This document shows positions 36,720-47,952 of a DNA stretch of 64,000 nucleotides, piece after piece; within the stretch, counting starts at the first letter, position 1, and each line of letters starts with the position of its first letter. Source of the stretch: Symsagittifera roscoffensis. Lineage: Eukaryota > Xenacoelomorpha > Acoela > Convolutidae. The stretch lies in assembly GCF_963678635.1 (NCBI RefSeq), contig NC_087066.1:25499736-25563735 (forward strand), read 5' to 3'. A program made the translations under genes and the position numbers. The notes under the pieces are model-generated. The model saw only the letters and a list, made by a program, of their open reading frames with translations, searched no databases and was not told where the DNA came from.

Positions 36720-37148
36720 TTATGCTGAAAATTTATGTTTGTTCCAGTATTCTTCAATGAAAAGAAATAAGAGAAAGGTGGCTAATGCGAACGTGATGAT
36801 TGCCTTCTTTATACATTTACATATTGTCATAATGAGTGATGTTAAAAATGTGAGAAATATTACAAATAGTAGAAAAACATATGTTCTACTAAATAGATTA
36901 GGAAACATCTAAATAGTTTTGAAATTATCGTACCTGAGGAGGTTATCAAGGATAGTGGAGAGGGATATATATACTTCAAAGATTGAGTAAAAAATTGAAA
37001 AAATAAAGCAAAATATTATGAAAAGTATGAATAGCGTTTCTATGGTATTACTTAAAAATATTGTGAAAAATTTTAAAAGATGTAAAAGTTTTATTAAAAG
37101 GTTTGGAAATATTTGTTTGAATTTAGTGACCGCTGTTGAGAGAAACAT
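36720..37148 (-). pseudogene. Small multi-membrane protein ORF between pol and env
   Basis: Frames of 79 and 62 codons lie in one phase, separated by a single TAG (36,909-36,911). Together they contain four very hydrophobic segments (for example ETLFILFIIFCFIFSIF and YVFLLFVIFLTFLTSLI). No homologue recognised; placement recalls small membrane proteins of some viruses. Alternatively it is AT-driven Leu/Ile/Phe-rich noise, or an N-terminal part of the env-like product. Confidence 0.4.
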
Positions 37149-37559
37149 TTAAGAAGTGATTTGGTTTGTCGAATTTTTTTCATTTTTTTGGGGCTAAATT
37201 CGAGTCCGGTTGGATTATTTATTGATTTTTGACAAGTGGGTTGGGTTTCATCAAGTTTTGTTGAGGGATCAATTTGAGATGTCGGGATCATGTGCTTTTT
37301 GTTCTTTATGCTAATTTAATAATTTTGCTTGGGGGGTTTATGAGTGCTAAGTTGGGAAATTATTGTTGATCTTAATACTGCTTGATAGGGGAGGGTTGTG
37401 ATATTGAGATTATTTTTGTTTTAGTTGTCATTTTGTAGCGGTTTGCTTATTTTTGACCTGGAGGTCTTGAAGTTATAGTTATAGATAAGCTTAGAGGTGA
37501 ACATGTGTCGGCTAATGAAGTCGTATTGCTATAATTAAAGTGTCTTATTTGGGATGTTT

Positions 37560-40500
37560 TCTATTGGCTGACTTTGAACTAGATCTGTTCGATTGTTTTT
37601 CAGCATGTTATTTTGAAAATGTGGATTGTTCAAACTAATTAAAAGAAGATGATGGAGTTGGAAATGAAAGTTATTTTTTAAATTCAACTTTCTTGAGTAT
37701 TTTAGATTGTGGAATGAATGTTTTATAATTTTTTCTTGGTTGACTTCTGAACCGTGATGGTTCTCTATGTTCAGATTTTTCTTTTTGATCTTGTGGTTAA
37801 ATGTTTTCTGTCGTTTTCCTAGTTTTTTTTCTTTTTGAGATATTTGTGCTTTTTGTTTAAGAGATGTTTGGTTAACATTTTCTTTTTGTTGATTTAATTT
37901 TGAGCTTGTTTGTTCATCGGTGTGGTGACTTAATTCAGGTTCTGAATTGTTTTGAACAATTTTTAAACCTATGAAAGAATATAACTGTGTTAATTCACGG
38001 AGTGCATATTCTTTTGGATAATAGGGTAATAGGTTATTTCGGTGTTGAATAATTTTGTAATTTTTTATTTGTGTCTATCAGTTTGTATGTGACATCAGTG
38101 GGTTTCTTAATTATTTGGTATAGTCCTCCTTTTTGAAGTGGTTGTAACTTTTTAGAAATTCTTTTTTTGTGTTGTAAAAATGGGAATTAAAACAAATGTT
38201 CCTATTTTTAAATCTGTTGCTGGTGTAAAGCGTGAATTTATTTGGTAATTTATATTTTGTCGTTTTAGCAATTTTTCTGTTACTTTTTGATAAATTTCGT
38301 TGTGTTTTTTATCTCTATTTAAAATCCGTTTGGTGTGGGTACCGGAAGCTACTTTTAAAATTTGTGGATGATGAAAGTGGTCTTCATTATGGGTATGAAG
38401 TGTTAGATTATAACAATTTGAATCTTTGTTTAGTTGACAATAACCTTGTGCTTTTTTATGGGCGTTTGCTGTAAACATTATTGGTTTACGTGGTTTTTGA
38501 TTGAATACCATTTCGTACGGTGACATTCCTAATGTTGTCGTCATTTGTGAATTATATGAAAGTGGGAATAATTTTACATCTGCTGACCATTCAGTATATC
38601 GGGTATCATTTCCATTAATGATACATCTGAGATATTTTTGTAATGAACGGTTCATACTGTCAACTAGTCCATTTGTCCAAGGTGCATGAGATGTACGTGG
38701 TTTATTTTTAATGTTTTATAAGTGGCATAAAGTGATGATTTCATTATTAATAAATTCAGTGCCATTGTCTGTGACTAAAATTTCGGGTAATCCAAATTTA
38801 GCTATTCAGTGTTCGTAGAGTGTTGTATATGCATAAAAAGCATTACCATGGGGTACTGGGTTAAGTGCTACATAATGTGTAAATGCATCAACAATTACCA
38901 TTATAAAGAGTTTCCTTCTGAAGTTGGTGAAATTGGTCCTTTTGTGTCAAATGATATTCTGTGATTAAAATAAAGACTTTAACCTTTAAAATCTTGTTTT
39001 ACTGCGATTTGTTTTGGATTTGGATAGGAATTATTTAATTGGCATATTATACAATTGTTGCATAATACTTTTATCCAGATTGGTGCATTAGGGAAATAAA
39101 ATTGTTGTATAAAATTTGAATATGTTTTTTCTGATCCGGAATGTCCTTTTGTATTTAAGGTGTGGAAGTGTTAAATGCGATTAACATCATACTTAAAGGT
39201 AAGCATGGTACTTTAAAATCAGGTGTTTGACTTTCTAGAATGTCTGTGTTTTCACTTATGGTGGTGTTATTAAATTTTCTGAAGTATCTAAGGAGTGTTT
39301 TGTTTCCTAAGATTGTGGTATCAGCTTTTGTTGGCTTTGTTTATTTTTTTTGCCATCAATTGAGTTGTCTAATGACGGGGTCAAGGTTTTGGTATTTCCG
39401 TAATAATTTGAGTGTAACTTTTTCTGTTGTTGGTGGAAAAATGTTTTCTATTTCGATTTTTGATAGGGGTATTGTATCAAGTGGATCATAAAGATTAAAA
39501 ACTTTATATATTGTGTATTTTGAATCAATTGGTAACGGTCCTGATAGATTCATGGTATCAGTTAGATTTTCCTTTTCTATTAAAGGGAATGGGTCCTTTT
39601 TATGTGGTGGTTGTTGAAGTCGTTTTTGTTGAGTATTATTTTTGATCCAATGTGAATACGGAATTGGTTTAAATGTAGATGTGCTTAATAAATCAACTTC
39701 ATAATGGTTGTTTTGACGATCTAAATAGAGTAGAAAATAATGTAGATTGCTTATTTGTGACTGATCTATGTCAGTTTTTACTGCATATTTACATTCTAAT
39801 CGTGGTGAGGTTTCATCTTTGGCGAGATAAAATTTTATCTTTTGTGGTATTTCAACTGTTGTCTTTCTTGTTAATAGTTCAGGTGGTGTATTTCTACTAA
39901 GGGTATCAGGTAGTGCAAGGTTTTTTCTCGCTGTCCATGCTATGTGTAAGTTTGGAAATTTCATTAGGATTAGTTGAAATCTATAAACTCTATGGTTTGG
40001 ATTTGATTTTTGTATAAAAAGAAATATGATAGGTTTATGGTCTGTAAGCAAAAATGTTAGATGTTTAGATCCAAGTATCAAAAATTCATATTCTGTTCAG
40101 GTGTGTATGATAGCTGTGCGCTCTCTCATAAGGGTAGAGAGTCAGAATTCAGCTTGTGTAAATAGGCGAGAGTTTGCTGAAATGATTATCATTTTAATTG
40201 TTCCACTGTGGGATTTTAATAATGATGCTCCGATGCCAAAATTTGAAGCATCGCACATTGCATAAAATGGTTGATTTGGATCTGGGATTGTGGTTGAAAT
40301 TTTTTCAGTGAGAAGTTTTTTGATTTCTTCAAATTGTGTTTGGTGTTCTGTTGTCCATTCAAAATTATTTTGTTGTCTAAGAATATTATAGAATGGTCTT
40401 AAGTATAATTGCATTTTATATACGTATTTAACTAAGAAATTTAAAATTCCAAAAAATCTTTGTATTTTCTTTTTATTTGTTGGTGGTTGAAGTTTTTGAA

Positions 40501-42681
40501 TTGCGTCAATTCGCGATTTCAGTGGGGTTATAGTGTCTTTTTCTATGATGTGTCCAAGAAATTTTACGCGTGTTAAGAAAAAATGTGATTTATCTGGGGC
40601 TGCTTTCATGTTTTCGTTTTGTAGAATTTGATGATATTTTTCTAGAACTATGAACATTTCATCTTTTGTTTGTGATTGCATAAAAACATCGTCTAAATTT
40701 GTTCAGCTTTTTTACTGAGTATGAGTGGTCTAAAACTTTTACTCATAAAGGCTGAGAAAGCTGCTGGCCCAATGGATATACCTTAGAATAATCTATTGAT
40801 TTCGTATTCTTGATTTCCAATAACGAATTGTGTTAGTCGTCGTGATTGTTCGTCTAGTGGCATTTAGTTATATGCACTATTCATGTCTGCAGTTGTGAAA
40901 TATTTACCGTTTATTTTTGTTAAATTTACTTGGATTGGTTCTTTTTGCCAATTACATTTAGAGTCCTCGATTAGCGAATTGAGATATCTAGCATCTAGAA
41001 CTATTTTTAATGATTCCCCATTGGCAAGGATAATATCAGGGCTAGTAAAGGTGTTTCCTTTCGATTGTTCTTCTTTATTTACCGGGGATATAATTTCGTA
41101 TTGTTCTAGAATGTCAAGTAGTCTATTGACTTTGTCATGTAAATGAATTGGTACTTTACTTGCTCGTTGTTTTTTTAAAATTGCGTCAGGTTTCAAGGGT
41201 AAATGTAGTGGTGAATTTATTTTTCCAACGTCAAATTTAGATGTTGCATAAACTTTTGGATATTTTAAAAGTAAATCGGCTAAATTTTCAAATTCATTCT
41301 GTGTTAATTGGGAGTGTTTAAAATTGAACATTGTTAAAAATTTTTGTTGTTGTTCTATATAGTGTGATATTTTGAATGTTGGTTTTAAATAAGGTGTTTT
41401 TGTGAAATAGTCGGTATTCTTTTTTTCATTACTTATTATATAATTTATTGATAGTTCTTCGTCGAGGATTGTTGACTGACATATATCCAGTAGTTGTAGT
41501 ATATTATTCACTCTGTATGCTACTTCTTTTGTGGGGGAAGTTGTTGCATTAGTTTCGCAATATCCTAAGAGTCCTAAAAGTAGGGTAATTTTGTATGGTG
41601 AATTGTTATACACTTGTAATGAAATAATATCGGAATTTGAGTTTTTCATGTATTTTATGGATGAATTTGTTACTCTAAAAAATTTGTGAATTGGTCTAAA
41701 TTCAAAGTCTGACATAAAGAGATGTTGTCTATTTTGATTTTTGTCGTACTGGTGATCTTGTTCAATTGGAAATTCATAAGTATAACCTGAAAGTGATTTG
41801 AGATAATTTCTTTCTTTATTATAGTTGGGGTAAAATTTTGAAAAGAAAGATGGTTGTTTGTTCATTCTTTGGAAGAATGTTCGAGCGATATTTTGCTTTC
41901 TTGTATATTTATCTTTTATATTAATTATACTATCTAATATATTAAAAGTTGGTATATACTTTGTGATGAATGGGATTCCAATAATATTGTGTTTCATATT
42001 TGTGATATGGAATATCTGTTTAAATGGTTTAATGAGAAGTTTATTTTGTTCCCTTGTTTTAGTGGGAACAAGGAAAAGTTGAATTTTTCCATAATTTGTT
42101 AGGGTTGGGCCTTGTTCCGTTGCTAGTCTACTTGTTGTTTTTATGGGTGTTATTCTAAGGTGTAAGATTTTGATTTCATTCCAAGTTGGAATATTAATGA
42201 TTATTGATTCTGCTCCAGAGTCTATTAAAAAATCTATTTCAAGGTCTGGTGGTTGAAAATCTTTACATTTTGGACTTTCTAAAAGAAAGAGGATTGTCCA
42301 ATTTTTTTCTTTTGGTGGTTCGTTTGGTGTATTCTGGTAAATGTGATTTGTACTAGAGCATGGTGTTTGTTCTTTTTCAGGTTGTTGTGATATTGTTTCT
42401 TTATTTACTCTTTGTTCTATTGGTATGTTATTACTTTTAGGTCTAGTGTGATAATTTAAAAGTAACTCCAAATGAGTTTCGTAAATTTGCGAATGAAAAG
42501 GTTGTTTGTATGTAACAGATTCATAATCATTTTCAACTTCTATCATGTTGACTAAAAGTGTGTTGCCTATATCACTGTCACTGTCTGTCGATTTAAAATT
42601 TTTGTGATTTAATTGTAACTCAGTAGTCTCTGTGTTTTCAATACCAGGGGGGTCTGAATTTGTTTCATCAGTTATCTGCAC
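37560..42681 (-). pseudogene. pol: Retroelement pol: protease, RT, RNase H, integrase
   Basis: From 5' to 3' on the minus strand come an aspartic protease (DSGAES, about 42,205), then RT with TTADMNSAYN (about 40,865-40,905) and an NLDDVF catalytic box (40,684-40,701). RNase H follows (CDASNFGIGASLL, about 40,220-40,260), then an HHCC zinc finger (39,025-39,185) and the integrase core with D at 38,938-38,955 and TDNGTEF at 38,757-38,776. The third catalytic position reads GLVDSMNR, with D instead of E. A GPY/F-like segment (GGLYQIIKKP) lies near 38,130. Stops interrupt RT directly after SAYN (40,864) and elsewhere. Domain order RT-RH-IN is Ty3/gypsy. Confidence 0.9.
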
Positions 42682-43114
42682 TTCATTTATTAGTCTCTGA
42701 TGTTTTGGTGTATTACTTCTATATTTGTTTTGAAAATCTGGATAACGTGTGTTATTTCTATGAGGTGATTGAGAGTAGTTTCTTTGTCTACTGTAATAGT
42801 TTGAATTCCTATTTTGTGAATTATCTCGTGTTCTATTTCGATAATCATTGTAATTGGATCTTTGGTGATTTGATCTGTTGTTTGAATATTCTCGTGATCG
42901 ATTATAATATTGCTGATTTCGATTATTTGAATAACTTCTGTTCCTATTGTTGGATTATTTTTTTATATCTATTGTATGATGAGTTTCCTGATCTATCAGT
43001 TGAGTAGTGTCTATTCCTAGGGTGTGAATGGGAACTGGTATCAAACGAAAAATTCTGTCTGTTTGAGTTTGAACGTGAATAATTATTTCGATAATGGTTA
43101 TTTCTACTGTGTGA

Positions 43115-45830
43115 TCAACTATATCGATTTTGTGAGGGATTTCGTGAATTTCTTTGATCTGGTGATCTACCTCTGTAGTTAGAATTATATGGTGATTGAT
43201 TTCTTGAATGATTTGAGCTATTTGGTAGGAGTTTTCCAGAGCTGTTGTTGCTATTAATATTTTTGTTTGGTAAGTTTTGATCTTTCTTCATGTATTCATA
43301 GAATGATTTATTTGGTTCTTTGTACTTTGTGGTTTGTTTTGATTGTCTTGCTGTTTCTGTCTGCATTCAGCAATAATGTGTCCGTATCTTCGGCAATAGT
43401 TACACCATTTTTTAAATGATGGTTTACTTTAAAGTTTGGGTTTTTCTCAAATATATTCAGAATTTCAGTGATTTTTTGGATAAATCTGTGTCTGAAATAT
43501 GTATATTATTTATTTAAGTTTTGGTTTGAATAATATTAACGTACTGTAATTTGAGATTTTCAGTGTCTTCTAAATTCATAGTGATTTCTGCTTGTTCTAG
43601 TTTATCTACTAGTTTTCTGAAATCTAGATCTGGTTCTCGAATTGAGGAAGGATGTGATGCTCTCTTTTTAATTGCTATTTTTCGTAATTGAGGTGTTAGA
43701 GTCATCATTAAAGTTTCTGTCATTTTTTTGTTTTTATAATCATGAGAATTTAGTGAATATGCTTTTCGAACTAGTGTTTTGATGCGTACTGCTAATTGTT
43801 TGATCGTTTCATTTGGTAGTCTACGAATTTCATTACATAAAACTCTTTGATGTTGTTTGTTTCTTTCTGGATCAAACATTTTTCAAAATTCTTGTGTGAA
43901 TCTTTTCCAATCTGATTATATTTCTATAGGTAGAACTGAAAATCAAGTGTGGTTTGTATTAAAGCTGCACCATCAAGTGTGGTTTGTATTAAAGCTGTGC
44001 GTCTATGTATCCAATTCTGGTGAAGTGGCGTGTTTATGGGTTCAGGTCCTATGTTAAAAATTAAATTTGATGTGACTCCATTTAAATAATCTTCTACAGA
44101 ATATTCAGGATCTGTGCCAGTGAATACCATCAATGGCTTGTTTGATTGTTTTGATGATCCACCAATGAGGTATGGATTCATAGTCATCTGTAGTGATTCT
44201 GCGGCGTTAGGTATTTGTGAGAAATTTGTGAGTTGACTTTTTGTGATTTCGTGTTGTTGTAAATAATAGGGTAGTGGGATTTCATTTTGCATTTGTGCTG
44301 GTTGATAATAATCTGTGTTTACTGGGTTTTGCCTTTGTATTGGTTGATATGCTTGTGTATAGGCTGGGTTTTGCGTTTGCAACGGTTGGTGATTTTGTGT
44401 ATTAGCGGAGTTTTGTGGATAAAAACTTGTATTTTGGGATGCTTGATTTGGTCGAGGTGGTTTTGCACGGTATTCTTGTGTATATGGTGCAAAAATATCT
44501 GGTTGATAATCATCATCTGATGATAGATAATTAGGTATATAGTAAGGTGTATTGCGTTTACCTTGGTTTTGCTCATTATTTTTATTTTGTTGGGAATATG
44601 GACAATTTTCACTTTGATCTTGTGAAATACGTGGATAATCCTGAGAATTTACTGTAGTTGTTGTTGGTTGTCAAAAATTTTGTTTTTGTGAAAATAAATG
44701 ATTTTGATAATTTGGGCGAAAAGATTTAGACGTTTGTGGTCTATTTACATAGTTATAATTGTGTTGTGCAAATTTATTTCTAGTGAATGTTCTTTGTTTT
44801 TGTATCGGTTTCATCATTGGTCTAAATGGTTGATAGCTCACGTGTGGGTATCTTGGTTCAATGGTGGGTTTAACCGTAGATTGTAGTGTTATTTGTGGTA
44901 AGATTGGATTTTTTGGTCTTGAAGTTGTAAGATTTAGATGTATTGGTGAGATATTTTGTTGTGCTGTTGTTACTACTGTGGTAACTGCTCCTTCATTTAT
45001 GAGATGTGATGATGTTTGAATATCTTGTTGTGTGAGATTCCTAGTTCCATTTAGATTTTCTTGTTGTATGACAGTTGAATTTAAGGTATTATTGCGTGTT
45101 CTATCGGGTAGGAATGAATTATAGTTTAAAGGTGTTGCATCAGTTGTGAGTGGATATACCGTAATAGAACTTTTGTGTACAGAAATTGCGCTAATGGCTT
45201 GACTTGAAATATCTGTTGGTATGTTAATAAATAATGTATGAGACCATTCAGAGTCCCAAACATAATCTGAATCTTCTGCTAATGCTGTATCATCTGTTGA
45301 CTTTTGGGGTCTGAAATTCTTTCCTGCTTGTGAGATTAAATCAAGATTATGTGTGAAATAATCTATGATGAACCATGCTAAGATTTTTTGTAAATCGTGT
45401 TTGTAATTTTGCGAAACGTCGTTGCTAGTTAAATTTTCACGGATTGTATTTAAATATTCAGAAAATATTGTGATTTCATGTCTTACAAATGTATGTTTTG
45501 ATGTTTGAACTGGTGAAGTTACTTGGGATTCTGGTTTTTCTAATATAGATAAATATCTATATTTTATTCGAAATACTTCATTAAAAAATATTGATTTGCT
45601 CTTTGTGACTTTTGATGTTGTACATTTTTTTATTTATTCTGTGAATACTTTTGAAAGTTCTATATCTATGTCGTCTGTTTGAAGTAGATACTTACCATGA
45701 ATTGTACTTAGGCTCTGTAATTCTATGGTATAGATTTCATACTGTCGTGATAGTTTACATTTTCCTTTGAGGTAGTGATGATAAATGGGAGGATGGAGTT
45801 GTCATCTTCACTTTCTTCATTTGATCTCAT
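43115..45830 (-). pseudogene. gag: Retroelement gag with CCHC zinc knuckle
   Basis: A frame largely open from ATG 45,830 to about 43,924, broken by an indel near its start and a few stops, codes a polar Q/N/P-rich N-terminal part and then a gypsy-type capsid (FTGTDPEYSVEDYL). It shifts frame into 43,879-43,514 (NKQHQRVLCNEIRRLPNE). A zinc knuckle CNYCRRYGHIIAEC (CX2CX4HX4C) lies at 43,372-43,413, followed by an Arg/Ser/Asn-rich basic tail. A 30-bp direct duplication at 43,943-44,002 sits at the frame break. Confidence 0.8.
43372..43413 (-). other. CCHC zinc knuckle of gag nucleocapsid
   Basis: Spacing CX2CX4HX4C, the nucleic-acid-binding knuckle of retroviral and gypsy nucleocapsids. The basic tail after it is in another frame. 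Confidence 0.85.
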
Positions 45831-47574
45831 TTTTGTGTTTTATGACTGTCAATTTGTATTTTCTATGTGTTTTTTTTTGGTTGATTCTAATTGTATAGTC
45901 GTACTGGTTTGTTTTTGTATGTTTTTTTATTCTTCTTTTTCCTTGTATTGATGAATGTGATGTGGTTTCTGATTCAGAAAACTAAAATGGATCATTAACT
46001 GGGTATTCTTATTTATTGAGTCTTTTAATCTTTAAAGTTTTGAAAATGACTTGTTTCTGATTCGGAAAATGCGTTTCTTTGTTTTGAAAATCTATTTCGT
46101 GTATTTTGTCTTTGTTTGCTTAAAATTTTTCGTTTGATTGTTTGTCGTTTGGTTCTAATATATCCTGTCGATTTTCTGTGTGGAGTGATTAAGAGACCAT
46201 TTTTTTCGTTGTTTATTTCACAGTTGTGTAATATGATTCGTTGTTTATTTCCTAAATTGTCTAATGACATAGGGTTTAGGATGATGGATGCATAATTTAG
46301 ATTAGTGATTTTTAAAGTGCTTAAACTACTCGTCCCTACAATTTTTCCGGGTTAGCTTAGCTTGGGTCTTGTTTCTTAGGGTTGGAGAGAGAAGCATATA
46401 TCGATTCCGAAGAAAGGTTGTTACTTTCTCGTGGCTAGTCTAAGTTAAGGTGTTAACTTACTTAATCAGATTAGGGGTAATGATTGTATTCAAGGGTTGG
46501 AGAATAGTAAATTGATCCACAAGGTTCGGGTATAATTAGAACGCAAGTAGTTCGTTAGATACTATTTTAAACTTACTAAGTTTAAGATTTATCCTGGGTC
46601 ATATGAGAGGAGGGGTCAAGTGAAGGATGAATAACCAAAGTTCTTCACTGTTTAGCCTAATTAAAATGGTTAGAGTGATTGAAAAGTTTGTCCTGGGTCT
46701 TTTGATAGGGTTGGGTAGTGACTCGACGTTTGAGGTCGTTAGACATTTGTTAAGTGGGCAGGGGAGAACAAAATTGTTCTATTTGATCCAAGGATAAACC
46801 TTGATGATCAGAATAAGAAATTGTAATACAAAATGATTGAATTTAGAATTGTAATTGAGATCCAAGGAAATCCTTGATGATCTAATTTTAAGTTTAAATA
46901 AAGTTAAGTTAAGTGAGGGTAAAATTTAGGATAAGCCTTTTAAAATAATTTAAAGTTTATTTTGATGAAAGAGTTTAGTTTTTTATGATATTAGTGGGTT
47001 TATGATTGCTATTATGTTTAGGTGATGAAGCTGGAGATGACAAGATGATTTATGTTTACTAATAATTTGTGTATTCACTAACTAATTTTTATTTTTTATT
47101 TTCAATAAAAATTCTTTTTAGATATCTTTTCAATTTACTTTACTGCAGTTTTAAAGAAACGATTAGAGATCTCTTTATCAATCGTTATTGTACAATAATA
47201 GGTTAAGCGCCTGTAGATATCGGTGAAGAATTTTCTTCAACTATACTATGTCTGCAAAGGAAAATCTAAATTCATTGCTAATAAAACTCTAAATATAAAA
47301 GTTTGTGTTGGCTTTTGCCGTACGACCATGAAACTTATGGGTAAGTTCCGTTGTAGTCGTATATCGTCTCTTGTCCGAGGTTTTCTTCCAATACCGGGGA
47401 GTTCTCGTATTGTTCGGAATGATGGCTCTGATCTATTGAGTCGTAGAGACATTTCGATTAAATTATTGTCGTATAACATTTTTGTGCATGTTTGTCTAAG
47501 CCTAATCTATTTTTGTGTAGTTCTAAACTATTATTTTGCTTAAGGTCTTATTTGAGACTTATGGTTGCACCCGA
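45831..47574 (-). other. Retroelement 5' leader
   Basis: About 1.7 kb between the 5' LTR and gag. It holds an 81-codon basic frame (46,270-46,025, rich in R, K, N and Q) without motif, and otherwise non-coding sequence with repeated AAGGTT/CCTTGAT-type words. No canonical primer-binding site: the minus strand continues from the LTR as TCGGGTGCAACC. Confidence 0.55.
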
Positions 47575-47952
47575 TGAGTTGGGACGGATGGTCTAACTCA
47601 TAGAGTAATTTCAGATAAGGTACACCGTCTGCTCGTCACGCTATCTTATTTTCGGCCGGATGGATTCGTGCAACTTCTTAGTCTAATACCGGTCTTACTC
47701 TTACTCTTAAATCTCTTAGTCTCAATAGATCTAAAGTGTACTGGTTTGTTACGAGTTGGTCTCTTGGAAAAGGCAACTAAGCTGTAAGTTAAATTCAGAA
47801 TGCTCTGGTGCTGAAACTACAAGTAGTTTCAGCACTTACAAATAAGTGGGTTGTTAGTTAGATGGAGTCTGATTGGTTAGTCTTCAATATTTTATAGGGA
47901 TAAAATATCTAATTTATAACCAATAATAATATACAGTTTGGATCAGGTTCCA
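47575..47952 (-). repeat. 5' LTR of the env-bearing retroelement
   Basis: Same length and termini as the 29,176 copy, followed on its outer side by CTCT. It carries the same hairpin (47,808-47,835). Variant positions here (for example GGTCTCTTGG) are the ones found in the neighbouring tandem array. Confidence 0.93.

Larger units (their letters stand above)
29176..47952 (-). mobile_element. Env-bearing Ty3/gypsy-type LTR retroelement, 18.8 kb
   Basis: Two direct 378-bp LTRs begin TG and end CA, differ at about 10 positions (near 97% identity by eye) and are flanked by the same 4 bp, CTCT (29,172-29,175 and 47,953-47,956), a target-site duplication. Genes run on the minus strand: gag, protease-RT-RNase H-integrase, a membrane ORF, an env-like region and accessory ORFs. 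Order and integrase with a C-terminal GPY/F-like segment place it with Ty3/gypsy; Tor elements of Oikopleura are the closest described type I can name. Stops and frameshifts in every gene show it is inactive. I see no TGG-starting primer-binding site next to the 5' LTR. Confidence 0.9.

Noticed and set aside
32656-44886. Plus-strand frames across the retroelement
   Set aside because: Antisense to gag, pol and env; low-complexity Phe/Leu/Val-rich translations.
47555-47574. Primer-binding site beside the 5' LTR
   Set aside because: The sequence after the LTR does not start with TGG and matches no tRNA 3' end I can recall.
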